64,000 bases of DNA, from positions 124,001 through 188,000 of the forward strand of contig CAMPDV010000134.1 in the NCBI GenBank assembly GCA_946699065.1. The letters are read 5' to 3'. Below are positions 47,728 through 61,432 of the stretch, piece by piece. Every line of letters starts with the position of its first letter. Within the stretch, counting starts at the first letter, position 1. The notes under the pieces are model-generated. The model was given only the letters and a program-made list of their open reading frames with translations. It was not told the origin of the DNA and searched no databases. The stretch comes from Loxodes magnus. Taxonomy: Eukaryota; Ciliophora; Karyorelictea; Loxodida; Loxodidae. Position numbers and translations under genes: made by a program.

Positions 47728-50700
47728 ATGAAGATATCCCTTTAATCCTTTATCTTTATTTACACTATTTTTTCCTTCTTTCCTGGTTCCAAAGCTCAAG
47801 TTTAATAAGTATATGTAACTACAGCTGAAATATTCTAAGAGTTAAATGTTTCTGAATAAATTGGAACTAAAGAATATCCTTTTACTGATTTATCAGCTGC
47901 TATTTACTAGTCAAAGGAGAATTAATCAGTATAAATGTTTATATCCCCTCATAATCATAAACTTGATTGCTTAAATTAAGTTTATAACAAAGAATCCTGT
48001 GAGATTGTTAGAGGTGGATCTGGTTGATTAGGCTCTAAAAAAATAGCAATATAGACATATTAAGAGTGTGGAGATGATTAAGAATCAGCAATGTGCTACA
48101 AGAAGAATAGCACAGCAGTAATATTAGTTTAATATCCTGGACTAGTAATAAATCTTTAGTAAGATGTATTCATAATGAAAAATCTCATTATTTCAGGAGA
48201 ATAAATGCCATCTTTATATCCAGATTCTTGATATAATGGATATATTTATCCATATCATAACTTCATATAGATAAACTAATCCAGTCTAACCATTAATCAC
48301 ACTATTTTAAGAGACTTCATAGTAGACTTTCATTATTTAGAGAGAGACTCATTCATAGTTGAACAAAGAGATTTATAAATCTAAATAGAATACAATAGAT
48401 ATCTTTTCTTAACAATAAATTCAAACTTAACAATAATAAATAGCTAATTTTCAGGTATTTAAGGAAATACTCTTTTTAGTGGTTAAAGTAACCTGATAAT
48501 AAGAAATTCTATATTTGAGTATAGCAAGTCATTTAAAAGCATGCTTTACAACTATAATACATCTTTAATAATATAAAACTCCTCATTTACATTAAACTAT
48601 TGCGATTATGGAGTTTTATATTCTGAATATTCTAATTTAATGATGCTTGACAATTTATTCCTCAACAATTAAAACTTTAATAAAGGTGCTGCTCTTTATG
48701 TGAGAAAAACTAGAATTATAGTCTCAAATTCTTAATTTATTGGAAATTAAGCAATATTTGGAGGTGCAATTTACCTAGAGAATTCAACTTGTGAGATTAT
48801 AGAAAACAGCTAGTTTATTAAAAACAGGAATTTTGAGAGGGGCGGAGCAATTTATTTATAAAATGCGAGAATAAACTTAATCATAAATACTTAGTTTAAG
48901 CAGAATTACGCTAACTATGGAGCATCTATTTATAGTAGCTCTTCTAATATAAGTTCAGTTTAAGATAGTTAGTTTGAAGAGAATAAAAGCTAACTTGGAG
49001 ATTTTTATTTAGAAAATTCAAACATTCAATACATTTAAAATATATTAGCTAAGGGAAATTCAGCTTAAGAGGGAGGTTTTTTGTATTTGAAATAATCTTC
49101 AATTGATTATATTGATAATAGTTAATTTTTTAATAACAAAGCTGAATAAAACGGAGGAGTTTTATTTTTTAGTTAAAGTAATATAAGTATAGCAATATAA
49201 AGATGCCTATTTTATAATAATAATGCTGAATAGTTTAATGGAGGCTGCATTTATTTGGAATATTCTAAAATAAATTTAGTTTAGAATAATAAGTTCGAAC
49301 TAAATAAAGCCTAGAATGGAAGTGCTATTTGTAGTTAAAATTAGACAATTATTAATTTAATATTTAACTGCTCTTTTACTAATAACAGTGCATAATAAAT
49401 GGGAGGCTCTATTTTTATATCTTAAAAGTCTAAGATTATTATTATCTCTAACAATTTTATTTCCAGAAACTAAGCAATAGATTACCAATAGAAAGGAGGA
49501 TTCTTAGCCTTATCAAATTCAGAAATCACGCTAATAGAAAGCAACATTTTTTCTGAAAATGTTGCTTAATAGAAAGGAGGAGTATTTTATCTTATAGAGA
49601 AGTCTAAAATAGAAAAAATAGAAAATAACTAATTTATCAAAAACTAAGCCAATAATGGAGGCTCCTTTTATCTTGACGATTCAACAATCAATCTAATTTA
49701 AAACAGTTAATTTGATTAAAATGAGGCTTACGATAGTGGAGGAGCTTTATTTTCAGGTTATTAGGCTGTTATTGAAGAAATAAAAAATTGTTAATTTGAT
49801 AATAATACAGCATAACAAAAAGGAGGAGCTATTTATTTAGAATCTTCTTCTGTAAGCAGAATAGTAAATACAAGTGCTTAGAGTAATCAAGCAAGCTCTG
49901 GAAGAGGAGGATTTATATATTCGCAAGATTCACAAATTTAGATATTGGAAAATAATATTTATAATAAGAATGAAGCATAGAAAGGAGGAGTCTTCTACTT
50001 TGAAAATTTAATGAATTAATAATTCACAAAATTAGTAAATAATTCATTCCAATATAATAGAGCTAAACAAGGAAGTGTTGGCTATTTAAAATTATTCTCT
50101 TTAGATATTTAAAAAATAGAAATTTAATATAACAAAGCAACTGAAAATGGAAGCTTGCTTATAGAATAAAGCAACGTTACTATTTTAGAAATTTAAGTAC
50201 ACAATAATATAGCAGTCAATGGAGCATTTATTTATGCTATAAATTCAAGAATTGATATAGAAAATATTTAAAGTAGTTAAAATTATGCTTAAGATAGTGG
50301 AGGCTTAATTTACTAAGAAGCTAGCATTCTATCAATTTCATATTTAAAAATACAAGAAAGCTATGCTAAATACTGTTCTTGCTTTTATTTATCAGCTGGA
50401 AGTTAAGTAGAAATTAAATGAAGTGATTTCGAAGCGAATGAAGTATACGATAATGGAGTAATAATATTCGGAACTTCATCTAATATAAGTATCTAATAGA
50501 GTAAGATAAAAGCTAACTATGCTAAAGTTGGTAATCTATTCTATTTATTCCAATCATATTTGCAATTATTCGATACTTAAGTCATATAAAACTAAGCTAT
50601 GAAATCTATTTTTTACTTAAGTTCTTCCAATCTTAATCTAACATCAGTTGGTATGTCTGATAATAATGCTTCTTAAGGAACCTTAGTAGATATTTTGATA

Positions 50701-53700
50701 GGTGAGAGTTTATTACTAAACAAATGTGTTATTAGAAATAACTAAGTTAGTTTTTTGATTAAAGAATCTAGTCTTAATTTAATTATTATAAGCAAAACAG
50801 AATTTAGGAATAACTAAATAAGAACCTTGCTTATAGTAACTAAAGATGCTCAAATACAAATATAAGAAAGCTCCTTTATAGCAAATTAAGTTGATGATGG
50901 AATTTTAATTGAAGTTACTAATTAGATTCTTTAGTTAATTAGTTGCACTTTAATTTAAAACTAAGTTAAAAAAGGTTCTTTAATCTCTCTTAAAAACTCT
51001 TTAGTTTTGCTTTAAAACTCTACATTTTAAGCAAACACTGCATCTAATGGAGCTTCAATTATATCCTAATTTTCAACTTTAAATATAATAGATTGTCTGT
51101 TTTTAAATAATGAAGCTTAAAATCAAGGAGGAGTAATAGAATCTAACTTAGATACTATCTAAATAAATAAATGCTAGTTCATTGAAAATAAAGCTAAAAA
51201 TGGAGCAGTCTTATCATTTACTTAAGTATAAGCTACTATACAATAAATTAATGCAAGCTATAATAAAGCTGAAGTTGGAGGATTTATTAAGGCAGACTAA
51301 TCAAACATACAGTTTATTAAATCAACCTTTAATAACAACTAAGCTAACTAAGGAGCTGTATTTTACATATAATAATCTACTTTATTTTACAAAGAAGTTA
51401 TATGTTAATAAAATTTAGCAAATGATAAAGGAGGAGTTGGCTACATGTTTTAAGATAGTCAATTTAGAATGGAAAAATCAAATGTTACTCAGAATAAAGC
51501 TTTAGATGGAGCTTTCTTATATGCATAGAATTCTCAATTCGTAATAATAAACTCAGAAGTTAGTAATAATACAGCTTATTCTATGGGAATTATTAATTTA
51601 TGAATTTCAAGCTAATAATAGCCAAGTATCCTAAAATAAGTGAGAATAAGTGATAACGATGGATAGTCATCTATAGTATTTGTGTATTAAAGTTAGCTAA
51701 AAATACAGAGGATAGTAGTAAGTAAAAATAAAGGACTTAAATAGACTTCAGGTATTTTAGGGTAATACTCGAAAATAAGTATAAATGGATCTACTTTTGA
51801 AGATCAAAAGGGATACACTGGAGCGTTTATTTATAGTGACCTTTATTCTGAAATTGAAATAAATAATAGTTGGTTTAGAAATGGAGAAGGAGAATATGAA
51901 GGAGGAGCAATTTATGTAAGATAAAGTTAGTTAAGTATGAATTAGGTTAGGTTTGAGAATATGAGAGGAGGTAAAGGAGGAGTAATTTATGGGTTTGATT
52001 CAAATATGAGTCTGGAGAAAATAGATTTTGTTAATAGTACTTCTAGTTATGGAGCAGTAGTTTATGCATAAAAAAGTAGTAAATTATGAATTGAAGATAG
52101 TAGAATTGAAGACTTCTAAGATACTGGTTTAGTTATAGAAGAAAGTGAATTAAATTTAAGTGACGTAAAGTTTGAGAGAGGAGTAAGTAATAATAGTTAT
52201 GGGTCTGCTATTTATGCATTGAATTCTTAGATGAATATGAGTAACTGTATTTGTTAAAATTAGAGATCAGTATAAGGTTCTTGTTTTGCTATAGTGAATG
52301 ATGATCTGAAATATAATTACTTAATTAAGAATAATATCTTTTAAGATTGTATAGCAACTGAACATGGAGGAGTTGGTTACTGCTTGAATGGTAATATAAC
52401 TTTTAAGTAAAATGTATTTTAGAATAATAAAATAGATGGTTAGAAGTAATTTGCTTCTAAAGGTGGAGCATTAAGATTAGTATGTGATAAGAAATAAATT
52501 TGTAACTATACATTACAAAATAATTCCTTTATCCATAATTCTGTTACTACTAATGTAGGGGAAGGAGGAGCTATTTCTTTTCAAGCTACTCTTCCTACTT
52601 TTATACCCCATCTCAATACCTCTTCCATATGCACGCTATTTATCAATAATTCTGCTTATTATGGAAATCATTTAGCTGCCTTTGGATACCAGTTAAGTAA
52701 TACCTATATCTCTGATGTATTGGCTCATTGCTATAAGAAAAAGTCTGAAAGATAGTTAATAGACTAGTTGCCTGGATTTCCTATAGAAGAAAGAAAACTA
52801 TACATTACTGATGTCTATGGCTAGCTAGTAAAAACTGATAATACTTCTAATTTGTAAATAGAATCAGTAGATTAAAATTAAGTTATGCTTGTAGGCAAAA
52901 CATTAATATAAGCTGAGATGGGTGTTTTTTATATAAAAGATTTAGCTATAAATACTAAGCCAGATAGTGAGGCAATTTTGTAGCTTAGTACTGATGCAAT
53001 AGACTTAAAAAATTAACCTTAAAATCTATAAATTTAAAATAAAATTTAAATGAAAGTTCATTTTTCTAATTGTCTTGTAGGTTAAATATTAGTTAATGGT
53101 AAACAGTGCTAGAATTGCTTTTATGGATAATATTCTTTAAATTAAAGTGACACTTATTGCAAAGGATGTTTTGAAGGTGCAACATGTTATGGAAGTAACT
53201 TAATTGTTCCTAATGAAGGATATTGAAGATATAGTTTTATTACAGATAAAGTACATAAATGCCCTAATTCTGAATCTTGCTTAGGAACTTCCTTAACTAG
53301 TTAATATATAATAGATTATCTAAGTAAAACAAATGAAATATCAAGATAACAAATGCTAAATGATACCAATATTTAAGGATATTGTGCAGAAGGATATTAA
53401 GGAATTTTATGTGATTTATGCGAGGAAGAGTGATCTAAAAATGGACTCAACAAATGCTAAAAGTGTTAAAATGATAAAAGTAATATAATTTATGGAATAT
53501 GTATCATAATGATATTTATATTCTTTATATTATATTTAGTTAAATCTACTTTATTGTCAGCTAGGAAATAGGATAATCACTTAGGAGTGTATTTCAAAAT
53601 TCTTTCTAACTATATGTAATTTTCAGCTTTAATACAGAACTTTAAATTTAATTGGCCAGATATTTTTAATAACTTGTTTACGTTTAATTAGAGTTATATA

Positions 53701-55350
53701 TCAGCAACATCTAATATTGTAAACTTTGAATGTCTTTAATAAGAAGGTGAGTAGAAATATTACAGTAAAGTAACAGGTAGCATCTCTCTTCCCTTTATAA
53801 TCTTGATTATTACTTTTCTGTTTATTTGAATATAGTCACTAGTAACAAGAAAACCTATCAAAAAGCCTATCTTAATAACAGTAATGAGTGTTTCCTTTTT
53901 TTAAATTTATTCAAGTTTAATACTGACTATTCAAAGTTCTTTTAGTTGCTACAATATTAATAATGATGTGTTTGTTTTGAATGCTTATACAGAAATTATA
54001 TGCTGATAAAGAAATCATCTTTAATATATCTTAACAATTGCTTTGCCAGCGTTCATATTATACATAGTAGCTATTCCTCTCATAATTATCCTTTATTTAC
54101 ACAAGAATAGAAGACTAGTTCGTACTTATAAAATAAAGACTTAATTTGGATTTCTAACAATCGGATACAAAGACTAGTTTTATTACTGAGAATTCGTAAA
54201 AATATACTAGAAGTTTATAATTTCATCAGTTTTCATCTTTCTACAAAACACTAATGTAATATTCTAATTCTGATGTCTTACTTCTGTCATATTTGTCTTC
54301 ATAATGCTTTAGCTAAAGTTTCAGCCTTATGTTAAATATGAACTAAATTAGATGGAAAAATATTACTTATTCATCTCTATTATTTTACTTTATATAGGCA
54401 TTTATTTTGAGTCAGGTGAAAGTCATATTATTATAGATATGGCAGTATTTATTCTGCTTGTATTGGCTAATCTTTTCTTCCTAGTTAATCTAATTTATTA
54501 CATTTTAGCTGAGTTTAGCATCTAGATTCTTAGGAAATCACTTAAATGATATTTTCTCCTTGGATTTTTTAAGAACAAGACTAAGATATTTTACATAATG
54601 GAGAATCTAGAAAATGCAAAGGAAAAAAAGAAACAAAAGAATAGTAAGGAAAGCAAAGCTAAACTAATAAGAGCATAATAACTATTATAAGAATAACAAA
54701 ATTAGATAGTATTCTAAGGCTGAAAAAAATAAAGGAGCAAACAATTATATAAGCTATTTGATAATTATGAGGAAGTAGAATTTTTGAGCTTTATAGAGAA
54801 AAAATTAATTCCTAATTATAACTTTTCCTAACTATTTTTGCAGGTTGTAAAGAATAAAAATAATACTGTAGAAAACTACTGAAATTAAAGGATTAATATG
54901 TTCTTTTCAGAATAATAAGAATTAGATAACATTCTTGAGGAAAATTAAGAGGAAGAAAAAATTTAGAATTTGAATCCGTATCAAGATGTACCATCAAGTC
55001 AAGAAAAAAGTAAATCTTATTTGAAAAGTTAATACTAGAATAAATAAAAAAGGACAAATTAATTCTCTCTAAGTATAATAACAGAAGAAATAGAAAAAAA
55101 AGCTAAAAAAATTAGTTATAAGTAGAAAGGTCAAGATTAAACAGCTAATGCTTCATAAAATGTTAATTGAAATAGTTAAGATTTATTAGAAAAAGGAATA
55201 AAAAATATTGATGAAAACTAAAATCAAATTTAGAATTTTTCGTTGGAAATAACCTTAGATGAATAAAATATTTTGGGTTAAAAAGACTAAATCAAAAAAA
55301 TCTTTTTAAAAAGAGTAAAGATTCAAGATAAGGACCAGTCTCATCTGTGA
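47728..55350 (+). CDS. giant beta-helix surface membrane protein (2540 aa)
   Basis: ATG 47728 to TGA 55348-55350 in one frame with no intron. Residues 1-24 form a signal peptide (FIFIYTIFSFFPGSKAQ). From ~190 to ~1640 there are some forty imperfect ~25-45-residue units built on N.F..N.A..GGAIYL, the rung pattern of right-handed beta-helix (pectin-lyase-like, Pmp-like) proteins. A Cys-rich module follows (CQNCFYGQY, CKGCFEGATC, CAEGYQGILCDLC), then about seven membrane helices from ~1920 to 2260 and a ~280-residue charged cytoplasmic tail. Ciliates encode large families of such receptors or adhesins. Function is unknown. Many TGA codons within are Trp, and after 55350 the frame dissolves into AT noise, which supports the stop. 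Confidence 0.9.
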
Positions 55351-56388
55351 GATATAAACTTAAAAAAACTTAATTATTTAAAATATTAATAAAATAAAAT
55401 AGAAGACTCTTAAAAATTATATAAATATATTTTTAAATATATCTATAAATTATATACAATAGCTTATTTCTAATCTTAGGATAACTTCAAATGGATTAAT
55501 ATTCAAATTTCTAAATTATTATTTATTAACCCAAACTTTTTTATACATAAAATAATTGTTAGTTTAATTCTTTAATTCTTTAACTATTAATATAATATAA
55601 ATAACTTAGTAAATTTGAATATTGCTCATATAACTTATCTAACTTTTTAAAACTATAATGAATATATTATTTTAATATCGCTTTATTAACTAAATAAAAT
55701 TAATTTTAATTTATTAAGCTATTTATTTATATTTTTGAAATAAAGCATAAATTATTTTTTATATTTAATTCGTACTGTTAAAGTTTTATAATTTATAATT
55801 TAAACAAAATGAACTAATATTAAATTTAATAAATTATTTTATTTTATTTTCCTTTAAAAAATTATAAAAATTGTAAAATTAATTTTAATTTAATTTATAA
55901 GGTTATAAAATATTAAAGTCAAGCAATATTTGAAAGCCATTGACTCTCCTCTTTTATATCTAGCCTGCTTTCAAGTAATTTTTTAATGGTTTTCTGTCCA
56001 GAATTTAGTAGGATGCATAATAAATTGACGAAGTTTTTAATATTATCCATTATTCTAATATAAGTTAGATATTATTCTTTCTAATTATTTTTATTTTTTT
56101 ATCCCTTACCAGAACATTCTTGACCTAAAGATAGTTTGAAACAAAAAAATAGTAATTCTTTCGATGAATTTTAATATTTAAAAATATTTCTTTTCATTTC
56201 ATCAGTATATCAGATTCGCTTTCTTGCTATATTTTTTTTCTTCAATCTTCATTTTAGATATAGTTTTTTAATCTATTTCTGTACTATAAATTGATTCTTA
56301 CGAATATTCTGTTAGCTTTACTTACTGAGAAAAATTATCTTTTTTTATACTTAATTTTTTATTATTATTATATTATATTATATATAAA
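55351..56388. other. gene-free AT-rich stretch
   Basis: Nothing supportable was seen between the giant gene and the ORF1-like element. Confidence 0.4.
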
Positions 56389-57206
56389 ATGGCTTCTAAG
56401 AAATAACAGAACTTTGAACAAAACATTTAAACAGGAAAATTCTCTAAAAAATAAAAAACGAAATAATTACAATGAGTGAAAGTGAGAAATATGATTGATA
56501 TGACGAGCATTAACCACTTGGAAATCCAGAACTAAAAAAACTTCCGATACAAATTCAAATAGAAATATTATCTAAGTCATTAAAAGAGTTTATGTTTAAA
56601 AATAGATACCTCACTGATAAAGTAGAAAAATAGAAAAACTAATAACGTCTTTACTTGAGAAACAATATTAATAATCATAAGAAATAGAAAACAAACTGGA
56701 ACAAAGATTTCTTTAAATTTAATAATAAATTCAGGTAACGCCATTTTCGTTTTAACAGAATTAATCAGATCCTATGGAAATAGAAAATGAAGCCTCAAAT
56801 TAAAATAAACAGTAAACGTTTATTTAAAATAAGTAGTAAATTTAAATTAAATAATTGTTACAAGAATAATAGTTTAAAAGAAGAATAAAATGCTACGTGT
56901 GCAATAGATAACACCAATGAAAATACTGCTACTAACTAAGCGAAATTTAAAGAAAGAATAAATAAGATATTTTTAGAAAACTATTTAGGATATATCCAAC
57001 ATAAAGCGGAAAAATTTATAGAAAAAATTCTTTAATTCAAATCTTAATCCTTGGAGAAATAATTAGGAATGCTACATGCAAGATGAAGACTATTCAGAAT
57101 ATTAAAGGATGGTGCGCTAATGAAGTGGTACACCGCCTAACTAAGCCTAGTAGAAATTCAAGACAAACTAATGGAGACAAGCTGATAGAATAGGTCAGAT
57201 GGCTGA
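56389..57206 (+). pseudogene. ORF1/Gag-like element protein, copy B, frameshifted
   Basis: Same family as 28832-29554. It starts MASKKQQNFEQN at 56389 but has lost a base in the A run at ~56457, another near 56630 (TAG for TTAG) and another near 57020. It keeps an intact knuckle CYVCNRQHQWKYC (56890-56928, Cx2Cx3Hx4C) and the QDIF..LF motif, and extends beyond where copy A is truncated. Candidate terminal TGAs are at 57183 and 57204. The longest single frame, starting MSESEKYDWYDEH at 56472, mixes true and shifted segments. Confidence 0.65.
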
Positions 57207-57290
57207 TTATTAAGGCTTTAACAAAGCTTTTTAACTTTTAACTTTTTTTTATCAACTAAAAGTTTAATAAATGTTTGTTTTTCCTGGAAT

Positions 57291-58060
57291 TCAAACCATC
57301 TCCAGCTATCCATTTTTTATCGAGGCTAAGATCCTCAACAAATTTATATGTAGATGGTTACCACTCCCTCTCTATCTCGCTTAGGTATACTCTGTATCTA
57401 ATCTTTTTTTTGTAAATTCCATTGCTATTTTATAAAAAATCAATGTTAAATCTCTTCAGGTACTTTAATCTTCTTGCTCTTTAGTCTTTGTAATAAATGC
57501 AGTACTTTATTAGATATTATGAAAAATTGTAATATCAACATCTCTTTATCCTATATTTATTTTCTATTTCGAATAATTAAGCTATCAAGTTTTTCCATTT
57601 TTCTGACTATCTCAGTTCTTTAAATTTCTATTTAATTTCTCATTTTATTAGACAATATATCAGTCTTAGTTTCTTCAGTGATCATTAGAACTTCTTAAAT
57701 TTTTATTGTCTAAGGATTAACACCATAGTTGTTCTTATTTTAAGAATCTGTTTATTTCCGTAAGTAAGTTGTTTCTAAGTACAATTATTCAGAATTAGTC
57801 ATCAATTCTCTTATTTTGTCTGAAATAATGTAATTACTTCATCCTACTTGCTGAAAGTTTTCCTCATTTTTCGTATTATTCAGATGTAGATTCATTTTTC
57901 TGTGAAGTTCTTTTCCAATTGGTTTATATTCGTTTTCCTTGAAACATTAGGAAGATTCCGGTGATTTCTGGTTTTTGTATTGTTGTCTAGCTTATCTCGT
58001 AGTCTAAGTTATCTAGTGTTTGTTATAAAGTTTTTTGATGGTTTGTTATTGTGCATTTTG
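57291..58060 (-). CDS. hypothetical ORF, possibly a second element ORF
   Basis: A long minus-strand frame reads KNQKSPESSQCFKENEYKPI, then GKELHRKMNLHLNNTKNEEN, REL..NSEQLYLETTYLRKQ, VLMITEETKTDILSNKMRNQ and KMEKLDSLIIRNRKQIQDKE. Near 57405 an 8-A run separates two plausible ends: the same frame to TGA 57291, or a shifted frame with IRYRVYLSEIEREW, TYKFVEDLSLDKKWIAGDGL. The helical Lys/Glu/Asn-rich character resembles retroelement ORF1 proteins. It is convergent with the ORF1-like copy B, so both may be debris of one composite element. No start codon is certain. Confidence 0.45.
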
Positions 58061-59681
58061 GCAGGTTAAATGAATATGATTAAATAAATGTTATCCCTAT
58101 AATTTTGAGATTTGATCTTCTATAAAAGGTTTTCTTAATAAAGTAGATGTAACTAGTTTGCATAAGATGAATATGGATTAATGATATTTAGTTAGTTTGT
58201 TAGTGTATATTAATGAATAATGATATTAAATGGTTGATTTAATTAAACTATTTTCCTTTTATACAGTCTTAAGAGAATATTAGTGTAATATATTTTTAAT
58301 ATATTTAAGGAAATGTAAATAAACTTAAGTTTATATTATAAAAAAGAGTACTAATTAAAGCTATTATTATAATACAATATAAACTGTTAAATAGTTAGCT
58401 CTAATATTAATATTTTCCTATATAGTAAATAATTAATTTATAAGTTAAATAATAAGTTAAATCTAACTATTATCCTAATTATTCTATATTCAAATTCTTT
58501 AAATTTAATTTAACTAATATATTCAAACACCAAAATATTCAAATATATACCTCATTAATTCAATTTTACATAAGACTCATCTAATCTATTTACACTTATC
58601 AAATTATTTAAACTATCAAAATATAAATCATTATTACAACCTTATAAGCCAGATATTCTCAACCTTAATATTATAGGCATATTCATTTATTTTCAACCAA
58701 TCTCTTATGTTTAAATCTAGTCATTCATTTCTTATTAAGTAAGTTATATCATTAATCTAAGGCTAAGTACCATCAAAATTAATAATTCCTAAATAGATGT
58801 CTTATTAAGAAAATTTTGCAATTCGAGTAAATAACCAAAAGGGAAAAAATTAATTTTTTATAGATAATGGTAATCTCATCTAACATACATAAAAATGATG
58901 CTTATTATTTAATGATAATATGAGAAGAACTAAATCATTTTACAATAAATTAAATAATAATTAGATACTAATAGCAAATGCTTAATAAGTTTAGTATAAT
59001 AAACAAAGTTTTAACTTAGAATAAGATTAATAAACATCATATTTAGTAAATTAATTTTAAGGAAAATATATTAAAATGTAATTTCTATTTTTGTATAAAA
59101 AATTAATTCAAACTTATCTAAGAGCAGTATGATTATGGAAAAAGAAAAGCAGTAGACTTTCAAATATTCTTTGACTTTAATATATAACTAATCTTAGTAA
59201 AAAGTAAATTTATAGCTTTATTTATAAAAATAAATTAAATATATTAAGCTTAAAAGTTTTGAATAACTTAAAAGAAGGCTTATTTAATGATATAATTCTT
59301 AAAAAAAGAGATTTCTTGAGTTAATTTTGATATAATTACTTTTATTAAATTTTAATTTTAATATATTTGATATAGAAAAATAATCTAAAAGTATATTAAA
59401 CATATAATTAAATTTATTCTTTATTAATTAAAGTTATTTATATAGTTTCCAATCTTATGCCAATCTCTTTTCTATAAAATTATTTATATCCATGCTGTTA
59501 TAAAATATATTAGCATTCTTCTAATTAAAAAAGTTTTGTTTATAAATAGAGTAAAAAGAAAAATTATATAGAAACTATTTCAAAGCTAATATTTTATTTA
59601 AATATTGCTTAATATTATGAAATCTTTATTTATGTCTTTTTGAAGCAAAATTTTAATTTAATAAATGTAGAATTTAAAAAA
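58061..59681. other. gene-free AT-rich stretch
   Basis: Nothing supportable was seen. A few charged runs near 58740-58860 do not extend. Confidence 0.4.
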
Positions 59682-60480
59682 ATGGAAGGATTCAAAAGAG
59701 GTTTCTACACCACCTCCAAAAAGTTGGAGAGGAAACCTGAATCCAATCTTGGATTGTCTTCTTACACTTAACCCTAACCTTTTTCTTAATTCTAACAACC
59801 TGAAGAGGAACAGAAACAAGCTCAGAAGAGAAGCCCAGAAAGCAGATGAAGTCTGCTCTGCACCAGGAGGTCTTAAAGTTCAATCCTTCTGGCCAGATGA
59901 ACATGGAATAGCTCATCAAAGTGGTACTAAACCTCCAGGAAGAGGTTAGGAAACTGAGAAAGGACAATGAGAAACTGATGGAAAAACTCAACCTAACGGA
60001 AGGAATAGAATCCAGACTTATGTCCTAAGAAAGAGAACTAAGCGCTTTCTGAAACATATCTTAAGACCAGAGTAGATAATCTTAAAATTAGCTTCAGAAA
60101 CAATCTGATATGAGTATTAGACTGGAATACTAGAAAAGAAATTAGATGAGCAAAGGGGAGATCCAATGATGATTGAAGAGACCAATAGGAAGACTTAGGT
60201 TAAACTCCAAAAAGTAGTGAAGAAATGTTACTAATGCAATTCGACAGAACACTTATGAAGACGCTGCAAGGAATTCCAAAATTTCAAGACATAGTACTGG
60301 AATAAATAAAGAACCATACAAGCACAGTAGAGGAAGAAAAAAAATGTAGTAGAGACAAATAAGAGAAAGATAATACTTAAATGAATAAGGATACATTTAC
60401 AAGAGGAAATTTAATTAGAAATAAGGCTAGATCCGGAAATGACAAGAGTAATGGGAGGAGAGAGGAGTAGAGACATCTAA
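59682..60480 (+). pseudogene. GC-rich Gag/ORF1-like remnant with CCHC zinc knuckle
   Basis: An island clearly GC-richer than its surroundings. Frame 1 from ATG 59682 gives MEGFKRGFYTTSKKLERKPE then PEEEQKQAQKRSP. A second frame gives a heptad coiled coil (LNLQEEVRKLRKDNEKLMEK, ESRLMSQERELSAF). A third gives a perfect Cx2Cx4Hx4C knuckle, CYQCNSTEHLWRRC (60226-60267), and a basic tail. Coiled coil plus CCHC knuckle is the layout of retroelement Gag/ORF1 proteins. The three-frame layout indicates indels. No protease, integrase or reverse transcriptase follows. Codon and base use unlike neighbours suggests a different element lineage or recent transfer. Confidence 0.6.
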
Positions 60481-60789
60481 AACTTTATTTTTAACACTGG
60501 AGCAATCGGGTATCCAGCATGAAGAGGTGAAAATCCTCGAAAATTTCTAAACTTAATTTATCCTATTATATATAAATGTAGAATTTTATAAGAATATATA
60601 TTATTTATTAAATAGCTAATTTATGATTATGCATATAAATATTTAATTATATATAATTAAAAAGGATAAATACTATAAAATTTAAATGTCCTTTTTATAA
60701 ATAAAGAAATAAGATAATTTTATCCTTCATTATTTATATTACTTATATAATTTTTTATAGTTAAATCAAATTTTATTTAATTAATTAAT

Positions 60790-61092
60790 TTAAACTAAAA
60801 AAGTTTTTGGACCAGAAACTCCTTTCCGATTGCACGACCCGACGCTCTCTTTTTATGGAATAATGGGGATATCCTGTTGTGCTCCAGGCACAGCTGCTAG
60901 GGAGCTCCATCGCTATTAGCAGCCAGGCTTCAAGCCCCTACCAAGAGCGGATAATCTCAAAGACAGTGTTCCATTCAGAAAATGACTCTGACCAGGGACT
61001 TTCTCAGCGACAGGAAAGGAACTTGTTCCTAGCCATAAAACCAGAAAGAGTTGTCACGAAGGTCATTCTCAGCTCCTACAATCTTTTCAACT
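60790..61092 (-). repeat. SINE-like repeat, family S1, copy c
   Basis: Full-length copy somewhat diverged from a and b (ACCAGAAACTCC replaces the hairpin arm region). The tail TAAACTAAAAAAGTTTTTGG is at the low-coordinate end. Its 5-prime end lies 46 bp from copy d in head-to-head inverted arrangement. Confidence 0.8.
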
Positions 61093-61138
61093 ATAAATAA
61101 AATTTTATTATATCATTTATTTCAATAATTATAAAGAT

Positions 61139-61432
61139 GGAGTATAGAGATTGGTCATCTTATAAAACCTTATATCTTAATGGATAAGGTCAAGTTTCTA
61201 TCCTGTCGTTGAGACTGTCCCTAATTAGAGTAAATTTACAAGGGTACAAATTTTTTTGGCTATCCGCTCTTGCTAGCGGCTTGAAGTTTATAGTACTAAA
61301 AACATAAAATTCTTTGGCCGAAATTTAAGAATCACGCAACAGGATATCCGTGTCATGTGCATTAAGAGTATGACTTATGTGGTTTAATTAGAAAAGAGTT
61401 TCCAGTCCCTGGGAAGAGAAAGCCTTTAGGTT
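61139..61432 (+). repeat. SINE-like repeat, family S1, copy d, decayed
   Basis: Diverged but colinear: TTTCTATCCTGTCGTTGAGA, ATCCGCTCTTG..GGCTTGAAG, CAACAGGATATCC, and an AAAAGAGTTT-like remnant near the end. It forms an inverted pair with copy c. Confidence 0.65.
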
